Virus record (IMG/VR): IMGVR_UViG_3300006802_000014
Location: 1 to 44,707 of that record
Source: a virus
Strand: one strand, 5' to 3'
DNA length: 44,707 nt
Shown: in pieces, positions 7,872 to 13,525 of the stretch
Position numbering within the stretch: position 1 is the stretch's first letter
Layout: each line of letters opens with the position of its first letter
Made by a program: the position numbers and the translations under genes
Notes under the pieces: model-generated
The model's input: the letters and a program-made list of their open reading frames with translations, nothing else
Told to the model about the DNA's origin: nothing
Database searches by the model: none

Positions 7872-8200
7872 TACTCGTCGTCCTCCACTGTGTAGCCCAA
7901 GTACTGCATGTGATGCCACAAACTGCGGACCTCTTTGGTCTTGCGGTCGTAGCCAAACAGATTCCCGCGTCCATGATGTGGGCCGAGAAGTTCCACGAAG
8001 TGATCTTCGGTCTCCCTGACCCAATCAAGAATGGCCCCTGCCTTGAAGGCCGAGACCCTAATTCCGTCTGGCAGAAAGTCTCGTCGCACCTCAAGGCCGG
8101 GATAGTAGGTGGCAACCAAGTTCACCACCTCACCAGACACCCGCAGAATTTCAACCGGCAGCATACACCGCCACTCCAGCCGCTCGGGGATGTCAGCCAT
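7871..8200 (-). CDS. hypothetical protein
   Basis: 109 aa; not recognised. It starts MADIPERLEWR after a GAGGTG ribosome site inside the end of the upstream gene, overlapping it by eight bases, and runs into the ERF gene with TAATG. The sequence is mixed alpha/beta with a central LPDGIRVSAFKAG and an acidic end (EDDE). Confidence 0.8.
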   Translation of the reverse strand: MADIPERLEWRCMLPVEILRVSGEVVNLVATYYPGLEVRRDFLPDGIRVSAFKAGAILDWVRETEDHFVELLGPHHGRGNLFGYDRKTKEVRSLWHHMQYLGYTVEDDE

Positions 8201-8432
8201 GCTGCACCTCATCCCACTCGTCGGCAGGTGCCGGGCCGTGGTCGGTCTTGGCCCTGTCTGGTCGCGATTGCTCGAACGCACACCACGCCGTCATAAGGGA
8301 CTGGCAGAACGAACTCAGCCGCGCCCGCACCGGCAGTTCGATCCACTGGTCTCTCTCCAGCTTCTCGACCTTGCGGAGCAACTCTTGGAAGTCGCGCCAC
8401 AAACCATCCTCAATGCTTTCCATCATCGTCAT
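8193..8432 (-). CDS. hypothetical helical protein
   Basis: 79 aa; not recognised. It is predominantly helical, with FQELLRKVEKLERDQW near residues 13-28. It is preceded by CTCGGGGGTG; the exact start among several clustered ATGs (8432 or 8426) is uncertain. Confidence 0.75.
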   Translation of the reverse strand: MTMMESIEDGLWRDFQELLRKVEKLERDQWIELPVRARLSSFCQSLMTAWCAFEQSRPDRAKTDHGPAPADEWDEVQHG

Positions 8433-8454
8433 CACCCCCGAGGTAAAAGAAAAC

Positions 8455-8880
8455 TCACTGCAACAGCGTCCAACACTGCGTCGACTGATTGCGGCTGATG
8501 CGTGCTAGCGACCCCGCCTCTGTCAGCAGGTCGCTGCACTTGATCACCGCCGCGTTCGCCTGGCCGGCACATTGCTGCGCCTCAGCACGGTCACCAGCCG
8601 CCAATGCGGTCTGGCATTGCTCGATCCATCCGTCTGCCGTGCTGGCGAACAACGCCCCCACAGCAGCCGTGTCGGTCGCTGCTCGGCCATCCGCCAGAGC
8701 ACCGAGTCGCAGCCACTCGTAGTGAGGCCACGGGGTCAGCACCGGCAGGCTCTCTGCCGCATGTCTCGCCTGTGTCGCCTCGACTACCACCGCCGTCGCT
8801 CGGTCTGACCACTCACCAGCAGCAGCCACTGAGGCCGCCGCCAGAATCAGCACACACTCCAGCCATGTTCTAAGACGCAT
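8455..8880 (-). CDS. secreted/periplasmic small protein
   Basis: 141 aa. The N-terminus MRLRTWLECVLILAAASVAA is a clear signal peptide, with a probable cleavage site after AAA-G (about residue 21). The mature part is helical and Ala-rich with three or four cysteines and tryptophans. ATG at 8880 is chosen over a longer frame because CTCGGGAG lies seven bases upstream and only this start exposes the signal peptide. Possible roles are superinfection exclusion or envelope modification; nothing specific is visible. Confidence 0.85.
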   Translation of the reverse strand: MRLRTWLECVLILAAASVAAAGEWSDRATAVVVEATQARHAAESLPVLTPWPHYEWLRLGALADGRAATDTAAVGALFASTADGWIEQCQTALAAGDRAEAQQCAGQANAAVIKCSDLLTEAGSLARISRNQSTQCWTLLQ

Positions 8881-8920
8881 TATCACTCCCGAGGTTAAAG
8901 GAACCGCATCACTCACTCAG

Positions 8921-9047
8921 TGGGGACGGGAGGAGTTGCACCTCCACAGCTCCCATCAGGGAGCTACCGGTTGACGACCGGCTTTGCTCACTCCTCCAGT
9001 TCCGGGCTGACCGTCGTCAGCGTTTTCCTGGCTCTTGCTGCGACCCC
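8921..9047 (-). ncRNA. tRNA-like element B (127 nt)
   Basis: Minus strand. The 3' part has exact tRNA geometry: T-arm GGAGG-TGCAACT-CCTCC, then 3' acceptor strand CGTCCCC and a discriminator A. The 5' end GGGGTCG pairs with that strand at six of seven positions (one T-T mismatch). Before the T-arm are a 7-bp variable-arm-like hairpin (AGCTCCC-TGAT-GGGAGCT) and a 5-bp/7-nt hairpin GCCGG-TCGTCAA-CCGGT in the anticodon-arm position, lacking U33. Between acceptor and that arm are 58 bases instead of about 19. It is too long for a standard tRNA and no CCA extension is convincing. It could be a tRNA relic or a new tRNA-shaped RNA. Confidence 0.45.
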
Positions 9048-9111
9048 AAATCTCTTGCGGTCACCCGGCAATGCTCCGGGATGATGTCACCATGTCGACC
9101 TGATGACACCA

Positions 9112-9196
9112 CAGCAGACGTTGGGCTTCGGGTGGGACCCCTCAATTCCCACGCACGTTAGGGAGTCCGACTCCGTTCGCGTGCGCTTTGCTGCTG
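9112..9196 (-). ncRNA. predicted multi-helix structured RNA between two tRNA-like elements
   Basis: Minus-strand pairing: CAGCAG/CTGCTG closes the region (9191-9196 with 9112-9117). Inside are CGCACG/CGTGCG (9180-9185 with 9152-9157) capped by GGAGT-CGG-ACTCC, and GTGGGA/TCCCAC (9147-9152 with 9132-9137); one base is shared between two helices. There is no reading frame of note. Prediction is by eye only. Confidence 0.3.
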
Positions 9197-9206
9197 ACCG
9201 CAATAG

Positions 9207-9331
9207 TGGATCGGGCAGGAATCGAACCTGCTCTGGCTTCATCCGTTGCCTGTAGCCTAGGTTTGCGAATGATTCTTCGGACTTCATCGCCTATCTAGGT
9301 TTCAGCGTGTCACCGTCCACGCCGCCGATCC
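9207..9331 (-). ncRNA. tRNA-like element A (125 nt)
   Basis: Minus strand. The 5' GGATCGG pairs perfectly (7 bp) with the 3' CCGATCC, followed by discriminator A. The T-arm is canonical: GCAGG-TTCGATT-CCTGC. A D-arm-like hairpin GCGT...ACGC with GG in its loop starts two bases after the acceptor. The middle holds a long arm, CCTAG...CTAGG enclosing GCGATGA/TCATTCGC, and a GGC-AACGGATGAA-GCC hairpin at 9235-9250. No normal anticodon arm is seen and the length is about 50 nt over a tRNA. A 66-aa frame through it is probably spurious. Confidence 0.5.
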
Positions 9332-9389
9332 GTTGCCAGTCTCTGCACGGCCCTGGCTGCCGTTGGTGCGTGTTTCCCGCCGAGTGGGG

Positions 9390-9569
9390 TTAGTCAATCA
9401 CCGTCCTGACCTCGTCGACCTGCACGACACGAAATTCATCATCTTGGGAGCGATGCTGTTCGACAACTCGCCGTGCATCTTTCAATGTGGTCGGGTGATG
9501 GAACGTGGTCCACGAATTGCGGAACTTGTATTCCACAATGTAAAAGGTCCGCCGCTCTGGCTCACTCAT
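9390..9569 (-). CDS. hypothetical protein
   Basis: 59 aa. It reads MSEPERRTFYIVEYKFRNSW and has a beta-alpha-beta feel; not recognised. It has GGAGGATGAGTG before ATG, the ribosome cassette common in this operon, and overlaps the upstream membrane peptide as TGATG. Confidence 0.75.
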   Translation of the reverse strand: MSEPERRTFYIVEYKFRNSWTTFHHPTTLKDARRVVEQHRSQDDEFRVVQVDEVRTVID

Positions 9570-9682
9570 CACTCATCCTCCGAATGATCGTAATCCGGCC
9601 AGATCCGCAGACAGGCCAGCATCGTGGCCACGGCACAGCCGCAGAGGACGCCAGCCGCCAGCACAGAGAGAACGGTTGTCAT
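9569..9682 (-). CDS. small membrane peptide
   Basis: 37 aa. One hydrophobic span (VLSVLAAGVLCGCAVATMLA, about residues 4-23) is followed by a short polar, acidic tail ending HSEDE. GGGAG lies eight bases upstream and the stop overlaps the next start (TGATG), which supports real translation. The upstream gene ends in TAG in the same frame five codons earlier, so readthrough would fuse the two. Orientation N-out/C-in is likely but not proven. Role unknown. Confidence 0.6.
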   Translation of the reverse strand: MTTVLSVLAAGVLCGCAVATMLACLRIWPDYDHSEDE

Positions 9683-9694
9683 GGTGTAGGCTCC

Positions 9695-9907
9695 CTAAAT
9701 CGGCTTGTCAGAATGGATCACATGCTCGATGTGGCAGACGTACACAACCCGCAGCTCCGCATCGATTGACCGAATCACAAAGTCTTTGGCCAACAGATCC
9801 ATTCGATCTAGTGCGGTCTGCTTTCTGTCAAATTTCTCCACCGAACACTTTCCGTCTGGCCAGACAGTCCGCACCTCGAAATACACTTGCTCAGTCATCG
9901 TCGCCAT
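9695..9907 (-). CDS. hypothetical protein
   Basis: 70 aa; not recognised. It has TEQVYFEVRTVWPDGK and VVYVCHIEHVIH, suggesting a small alternating-strand fold. It somewhat resembles the 59-aa gene at 9390 in layout (N-terminal aromatic strand, central Arg/Asp helix, C-terminal strand), so the two may be distant paralogues. The start is preceded by CTCGGGAGGGTGAGTG. The roughly 140 bases upstream contain inverted repeats such as GGCTGG/CCAGCC but no gene. Confidence 0.75.
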   Translation of the reverse strand: MATMTEQVYFEVRTVWPDGKCSVEKFDRKQTALDRMDLLAKDFVIRSIDAELRVVYVCHIEHVIHSDKPI

Positions 9908-10049
9908 CACTCACCCTCCCGAGGAACTTGGAAACACGCCCTGCCGTCGATTCGATCCGGGCCAGACCGTCGTTTTCGGCTGGCTCGCGTCACGCCAGCA
10001 GCACCCACCAGCCTGCTCTGAGGCTCACTCACTGGCAGGCGGTTGAGAT

Positions 10050-10304
10050 TCAAGGGCCATCCGTGGCCGCCGCATCCTGCAGGCCGTCCGTGTCGCCCGG
10101 GCCGTCATGACCCGAGACTGCGAAACTGTCCCCGTTGTCGATCCGCTGTTGTACCTTGTCGCGGAGGATGTCCACGTCGGGCGGGGCGTCGATCCCCAAC
10201 CGGACCTTGTTGCCGGTCACCCGCACAATTTTGACTCGGACCAGCTCGCCGTTGTCCAAAGTCATCGTGAGGCCACTCCCTGCCAGCACCGTAAGAACTA
10301 GCAT
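10050..10304 (-). CDS. csrA: CsrA-like RNA-binding translational regulator
   Basis: 84 aa. It matches the CsrA/RsmA family: start MLVLT, then VRVKIVRVTGNKVRLGIDAP, then DVDILRDKVQQRI. L4 and the conserved Arg of the fifth strand region (R48 here) are kept. CsrA dimers bind GGA motifs in RNA hairpin loops, usually over ribosome sites. Differences are a four-residue longer N-terminal loop (GSGLTMTLDNGE), loss of the usual RR after MLILT, and a disordered Gly/Asp-rich tail after residue 57. It is coupled by TGATG to a ribbon-helix-helix gene and surrounded by structured RNAs with GGA loops. It probably controls phage or host mRNAs; targets are unknown. Confidence 0.92.
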   Translation of the reverse strand: MLVLTVLAGSGLTMTLDNGELVRVKIVRVTGNKVRLGIDAPPDVDILRDKVQQRIDNGDSFAVSGHDGPGDTDGLQDAAATDGP

Positions 10305-10471
10305 CACTTCCCTCCCTGAACTGCTGCCTGCAGAATGTTCCGTATCACCGTGCTCATCGGCACGCCGCCAGCTGTGGCACGCCGCCTGATCTCGGTCACG
10401 ATCTGCCGAGGTAGCCGCGTGTAGACCGAGACTCCACGCTCACGAGGTCGGCCGGGTCGTTTGTGTGCCAT
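10304..10471 (-). CDS. ribbon-helix-helix (CopG/Arc-type) regulator
   Basis: 55 aa. A basic N-terminus (AHKRPGRPRERG) precedes the strand VSVYTRLP, helix RQIVTEIRRRATAGG and helix MSTVIRNILQAAV, the ribbon-helix-helix plan. It should bind DNA as a dimer of dimers through the strand pair. It is directly coupled to the CsrA gene, so a DNA-level and an RNA-level regulator are made from one message. There is no toxin partner of recognised type. Confidence 0.85.
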   Translation of the reverse strand: MAHKRPGRPRERGVSVYTRLPRQIVTEIRRRATAGGVPMSTVIRNILQAAVQGGK

Positions 10472-10477
10472 GATGTC

Positions 10478-10687
10478 CTAGCTGTGAACAATCTCGAATG
10501 CGGGCCGCGTGTCAGTCGGAGCCCACCGCCAGACGGCTTGCTCGTCGCAGGTCTCGCCCGCTGGAAGGTCGCGGCTGATCAGCCGGACGCGATGCTTCTG
10601 GCACAACGCCCGGAACTCCTCGAAGAACCACGCACTCTCACGCCACATCTCTTCTGTCAACTTGCCGCCGGTCACTGTCTGGGGCAT
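10478..10687 (-). CDS. hypothetical protein
   Basis: 69 aa; not recognised. The centre, SAWFFEEFRALCQKHRVRLI, is helical and the tail (DEQAVWRWAPTDTRP) aromatic. ATG follows GGGGGGAGTGAGTG. Confidence 0.75.
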   Translation of the reverse strand: MPQTVTGGKLTEEMWRESAWFFEEFRALCQKHRVRLISRDLPAGETCDEQAVWRWAPTDTRPAFEIVHS

Positions 10688-10690
10688 CAC

Positions 10691-10909
10691 TCACTCCCCC
10701 CGAGAAAAAACAGAAGTTGCCTCAAACACCGGCTCGGCATCTACAGGACCGTGATACCGATACCTGCCACCAGCACCGAACCAATCCCCTAAACACAAGT
10801 CACCACCCTCGTACTCCCAGCCATCCGGATCGGTGTAACACACCAGTTTCAGGCGGCTCACATCGTACTGCTGATCTGGCAGCAGCCTCACCAATGCAGG
10901 TCGCGTCAT
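10691..10909 (-). CDS. hypothetical protein
   Basis: 72 aa; not recognised. It is rich in Gly, Tyr and Trp (WEYEGGDLCLGDWFGAGGRY), likely a small beta protein. ATG follows CTCGGGAGTGAGTG, the best example of the operon's start cassette. Confidence 0.75.
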   Translation of the reverse strand: MTRPALVRLLPDQQYDVSRLKLVCYTDPDGWEYEGGDLCLGDWFGAGGRYRYHGPVDAEPVFEATSVFSRGE

Positions 10910-10939
10910 CACTCACTCCCGAGGTTAGAGAAACATCAG

Positions 10940-11059
10940 TGGATCGGCTGGGAGTCGAACCCAGATCTCCGAGGGCAGCGGGCAATTACTCCGCCCATCC
11001 CCGGCGTGTGTCCGCAGCAACGTTCGCGAGACGCCGCCGACTCTCACAACCGACGATCC
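10940..11059 (-). ncRNA. tRNA-like element C (120 nt)
   Basis: Minus strand. The 5' GGATCGT pairs with 3' CCGATCC at six of seven positions, and discriminator A follows. T-arm CTGGG-TTCGACT-CCCAG is canonical. The hairpin GGGCG-GAGTAAT-TGCCC lies where an anticodon arm would be (loop triplet GTA, but no U33), with a 15-nt variable region. The acceptor-to-arm segment is 56 nt instead of about 19 and contains CGGCGT/ACGCCG. Element A shares the same acceptor 3' strand. An alternative hairpin CGCC-GGGGATG-GGCG (10992-11006) would replace the anticodon-like arm and show GGA in its loop. Confidence 0.45.
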
Positions 11060-11068
11060 GTGTAGAAG

Positions 11069-11089
11069 CCCCCCGGATCTCCCGAGGGG
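11069..11089 (-). terminator. hairpin upstream of tRNA-like element C
   Basis: Minus strand CCCCTCGG-GAGAT-CCGGGGGG followed by CTTCTAC: an 8-bp helix with one G-T pair. It lies between the 84-aa gene and element C. The tail is poor in T, so it is a weak terminator or a processing hairpin. Confidence 0.4.
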
Positions 11090-11104
11090 CGAGGGCTGGA
11101 CTGA

Positions 11105-11359
11105 CTACGGATAGATCCGGAAGTCACCTTTAGGGGTCACCTGAAACCACAACACCTTGCCCTCGCGGGACACAATCGCGTATTGATCGGTCGTGTCGTA
11201 GTACCGCACCTCACCGCCGACAACTTGCCGGTCACAATTCCACAGCCGAGGGTCAGTCGCCGCGACACGCTCTTGCATTGCTTCGCGCTTACGGGCCATT
11301 GCATTCGATGCACGAATCGTCGCGGGGGTCGGCAACACTGTTCCAAGCCAGTCCTTCAT
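11105..11359 (-). CDS. first gene of the leftward operon, hypothetical
   Basis: 84 aa; not recognised. The N-terminal half is helical and basic (RASNAMARKREAMQERVAA) and the C-terminal half is strand-like (YDTTDQYAIVSREGKVLWF). It follows the leftward promoter by about 50 bases, with CTCGGGAG nine bases before ATG. A 17-codon reading frame beginning at the predicted transcription start ends in ATGA overlap with this start. Confidence 0.8.
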   Translation of the reverse strand: MKDWLGTVLPTPATIRASNAMARKREAMQERVAATDPRLWNCDRQVVGGEVRYYDTTDQYAIVSREGKVLWFQVTPKGDFRIYP

Positions 11360-11415
11360 CTGTCATCACTCCCGAGTCTTGTTCGCCACTCGCACATCGC
11401 GTTTGGCATGTCGGC

Positions 11416-11443
11416 ATTGTAGCAACGGCTCGCATTCTGTCCA
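11416..11443 (-). promoter_or_regulatory. leftward early promoter
   Basis: Minus-strand TGGACA (11438-11443), 16-bp spacer, TACAAT (11416-11421). The same -10 and spacer occur in the ParB-like operon promoter. The predicted start coincides with an ATG six to seven bases after the -10. Confidence 0.7.
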
Positions 11444-11650
11444 GAACAATCCAGAAGAATTCCACGACATTGCCCCAAGTCACTGCCGGGCCTGGACTTG
11501 CGTCGACAGATTTTTCCGTTTGCCGCTCGGTTTCTGGTCGGCGGATCGCGTTCGACTCGGAAAAACAAGGGTGGAATTGATTCGCGGAATTCTCGGAAGT
11601 GCGTCCAGTTCGGTTTTCCTAGGCTGGAATGCGTCCCGTACCATCAGGAC

Positions 11651-11779
11651 ATGGTCCTCTTGTTGCCCCTCCCCGCTGCCGTCTTGCTCGATCCCGCCTC
11701 TGTGCTGGCCGGGCTGGCCGTGGGAATTGCCGTGGGCCTGGCGGTGGGGGTGTTGACTCGGGGCAGGGGGGCGGTATAA
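11651..11779 (+). CDS. possible small membrane peptide
   Basis: 42 aa. An almost wholly hydrophobic Gly/Ala/Val helix (LAGLAVGIAVGLAVGVL) ends in TRGRGAV. AGGA lies four bases upstream. The reading frame ends inside the -10 box of the rightward promoter, which argues for caution: the hydrophobic codons may only reflect GC-rich control DNA. Confidence 0.3.
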   Translation: MVLLLPLPAAVLLDPASVLAGLAVGIAVGLAVGVLTRGRGAV

Positions 11780-11780
11780 T
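11753..11780 (+). promoter_or_regulatory. strong rightward promoter
   Basis: TTGACT (11753-11758), 16-bp spacer, TATAAT (11775-11780): the best consensus match in the control region. Transcription should begin near 11787 and reach the terminator at 11834-11878, making an RNA of about 90 nt. Confidence 0.8.
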
Positions 11781-11785
11781 GCCCG

Positions 11786-11878
11786 ATGTCTGAGGAGGTG
11801 CATCTCACCAGACCACAAATTGACGTTGAACAACCCGCTGAGCTTTGCCGATGCACCGGTGAAGCCAGCGGGTTTTTT
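11786..11878 (+). ncRNA. short terminated transcript, possible small RNA or leaderless mini-gene
   Basis: The interval between the strong promoter and the intrinsic terminator. An ATG at 11786 sits at the predicted +1 and opens a 54-codon frame (MSEEVHLTRPQIDVEQPAEL...) ending at 11950, past the terminator. The RNA contains GAGGAGG and a GC-rich 3' hairpin. It may be a regulatory RNA, an attenuated leader for the rightward genes, or the message of a small protein. Confidence 0.45.
11834..11878 (+). terminator. rho-independent terminator with long loop
   Basis: CCCGCTG (11834-11840) pairs with CAGCGGG (11866-11872), followed by six T. The 25-base loop is long and may itself fold (CACCGGTG). 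Confidence 0.75.
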
Positions 11879-11880
11879 CT

Positions 11881-11929
11881 TGGACTGACCGATAGGCGGT
11901 ACAACCCGGTTCGATTCTGGGCAGTCCAC
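11881..11929 (+). ncRNA. 49-nt minimal tRNA-like structure
   Basis: TGGACTG (11881-11887) pairs perfectly with CAGTCCA (11922-11928). A T-arm CCCGG-TTCGATT-CTGGG is in exact position before the 3' strand. Only one small hairpin (ACCG-ATAGG-CGGT) replaces the D and anticodon arms. It begins just after the terminator T-run. It resembles an acceptor/T-arm minihelix, and may be a tRNA mimic, a tRNA relic or part of an attachment site, although no integrase gene was found. Confidence 0.4.
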
Positions 11930-12361
11930 TCGCGGGTGTTTCCGCGATAGGCCGCGTCGCCACTTCCAGACATGGGGCGATGTGCTGAGGCTGACGGCGG
12001 GTCTGGTGAGGTGGCTACCACCTGGGGGAAGTTCCCGGGGGTTGGGGGCTCCTACGGGGGCAAAGTGGAAACGCCAGCAACAATCGCCGTGGGGCCATAA
12101 GCCATGCAAGCCCGAGAATTCGGTTCCATGTCTTGTGGTAACGACCGACCGACCGGCTCCGTGTTTCAGATCAGTGAACTAGCGTTGCGTTGTGTGACTT
12201 GCACTTGTGACTGGTGACTAGCCGACTGGCAGCCGGGACAAGGGACAGAGACGACAGCAGACCGGGTAACTGAAACATGGTGAGGGAAGGGAAGGGAGTA
12301 TCCCGGTGGGCAGGGTGCGCAAAGAGAAAGACGACTTCCGTACACATGAGTAGATGACACG
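11930..12361. other. intergenic control region before the rightward gene block
   Basis: 432 bases without a convincing gene. Three GTGACT repeats lie at 12194-12199, 12207-12212 and 12214-12219, with a related CGACTGG just after, as in an operator or iteron cluster. A purine-rich stretch at 12235-12297 has five GGA motifs upstream of the first rightward gene. AGGTGG-CT-ACCACCT-like symmetry occurs near 12005-12020. No sigma70 promoter matching consensus was found here, so the rightward operon may be read from 11753 by antitermination or from a phage-specific promoter. Confidence 0.5.
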
Positions 12362-12853
12362 ATGACAGCACTTACGATGACCACGTTGACCGAGGCTTGG
12401 CGCAACGTCGAGCAGATCACCCTGCAGCACATCCACGCCGATGGCAGCCGAACGGAGTACACCGGATTCCCGGGCCGTATCACGCGACTGCCCAACGGCA
12501 TCGTGTCGATCTACCTGTCTGACCCACCGAATCAGCCGGTGTATCTGCGGTATACGATGGTCTCGCACGAAAGCGACGTAATTGAGCCGGTGCCCGACAC
12601 CGTGTTCCCGCGATTCGAGGTTATCCAGATCATCGTCAAGGAACGCTGTCGCGACGATTGGAAAGCCTACCTCACCTTTAAGGATCGCGAGTTTCCCGGG
12701 ATGGCCTACGAAATCTCGATGTGTGACGACACACCCGAGAAGGCGTTGAAACTCGCATACGACCTGTTTCTGGACGACCCGGAATTCCATGCTGACAACC
12801 ACTGGGAAATGACCGAGGCCAACGCCGACAAGTTTCGGGACGATGCACGATGA
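12362..12853 (+). CDS. two-domain fusion protein of the MTLREL paralogue family
   Basis: 163 aa. The N-terminal domain (about 1-75) begins MTALTMTTLTEAW and matches the small standalone proteins downstream (LTEAW, then a Gly-x-Pro turn, then a hydrophobic strand). The C-terminal domain (about 80-163) has VIQIIVKE, DDWKAYLTFKDREFPGMAYE, TPEKALKLAY and HWEMTEANADKFRDDAR, and is nearly identical to the standalone 85-aa protein at 13522. So this gene is a fusion, or the ancestor of the split pair. It begins after a degenerate GAGTAGATGACACG site. Function unknown; the acidic C-terminal domain may bind a partner protein. Confidence 0.85.
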   Translation: MTALTMTTLTEAWRNVEQITLQHIHADGSRTEYTGFPGRITRLPNGIVSIYLSDPPNQPVYLRYTMVSHESDVIEPVPDTVFPRFEVIQIIVKERCRDDWKAYLTFKDREFPGMAYEISMCDDTPEKALKLAYDLFLDDPEFHADNHWEMTEANADKFRDDAR

Positions 12854-12868
12854 CACTCAGAGAACTGA
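12803..12868. repeat. 66-bp direct repeat, copy 1
   Basis: Repeated at 13729-13794 with a single base difference. It covers the last codons of the fusion gene, the ATGA junction and the first codons (MTLREL) of the following gene, so the duplicated unit included the junction of two genes. Confidence 0.9.
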
Positions 12869-13095
12869 CAGAGGCGTGGATTCAAAACCGAATCGTAGAA
12901 TGGCACGATGCCGAGGGGACATTGTGTGGCGGGATGCCGGTTGCGATGGATCGTGGCCGGGGTGAGGTCGGCGCGTTGTTCCAAATGTGGGGCAAGGAAA
13001 ACAGGTCATGGTCGGTGCGATTCCGCCTGGTCGATACCATGCGATTCGACAAGGTCCGCCAAGAGTTCGAAACCGATCTGGAGCCCCTGACATGA
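12850..13095 (+). CDS. MTLREL-family paralogue
   Basis: 81 aa. It starts MTLRELTEAW, then N-R-I-V-E-W-H-D-A-E-G-T, then GGMPVAM. It shares these with 13776, 13985 and 14209. ATGA overlap with both neighbours. The family is not recognised; each member looks like one helix followed by a small beta sheet. Confidence 0.85.
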   Translation: MTLRELTEAWIQNRIVEWHDAEGTLCGGMPVAMDRGRGEVGALFQMWGKENRSWSVRFRLVDTMRFDKVRQEFETDLEPLT

Positions 13096-13313
13096 CACCC
13101 CTGACACTCACCGCGTTAGCCCAGGCCTGGAAGGCCATCACCTACATCATCGTGCGCGATGAGCACGGCACGACACACATCGGCTTCCCCAAGAAGATCG
13201 AACGGATGCTCGACGGGGTCGTATCGATCACGCTCGCCGACTGGGACAAGGACGGGGTGACCGTGCTGTATCGCCTCATTGGCGACGGGGAAACGCTGGA
13301 GCCTGTGCAATGA
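13092..13313 (+). CDS. MTLREL-family paralogue
   Basis: 73 aa. It reads MTPLTLTALAQAWKAITYII, then HIGFPKKIERML and a beta-rich end. It is closest to the N-terminal domain of the 163-aa fusion (TLTEAW, GFP.RI.RL.NG.VSI). The start is set by ATGA. Confidence 0.8.
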   Translation: MTPLTLTALAQAWKAITYIIVRDEHGTTHIGFPKKIERMLDGVVSITLADWDKDGVTVLYRLIGDGETLEPVQ

Positions 13314-13525
13314 GACTACGCGACCTCCGTGACATGATCGCCAACCGCCAGCCGATCATAAGCTGCCGAATTGGGGAACCATACGAAGTCGTTCCATATG
13401 ACTACACCCAGTATCGTGGACGGCTCGCAATTCATTGCACCAGCCCGGATGGTGGCTTCGATACGATCATCATGACACTTGACCCCTCGCCCACATACGA
13501 CCCACTGGACGCCGAATTGCGATGA
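13310..13525 (+). CDS. MTLREL-family paralogue
   Basis: 71 aa. It starts MRLRDLRDMIANRQ. Its C-terminus DPSPTYDPLDAELR is shared with the 75-aa gene at 13985. ATGA coupling on both sides. Confidence 0.8.
   Translation: MRLRDLRDMIANRQPIISCRIGEPYEVVPYDYTQYRGRLAIHCTSPDGGFDTIIMTLDPSPTYDPLDAELR

Noticed and set aside
9087-9287. 66-aa reading frame on the minus strand
   Set aside because: It runs through tRNA-like element A and the structured region, has no good ribosome site, and its peptide is of the kind produced by translating a T-arm.
9911-10049. Possible fourth tRNA-like element in the gap before CsrA
   Set aside because: The GATTCAA and GGATCGAATC sequences look T-loop-like, but no 5-bp stem or matching acceptor strand could be found.
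11480-12109. 209-aa minus-strand frame across the control region
   Set aside because: It would cross the promoter, terminator and minihelix, has odd composition and no ribosome site or coupling.
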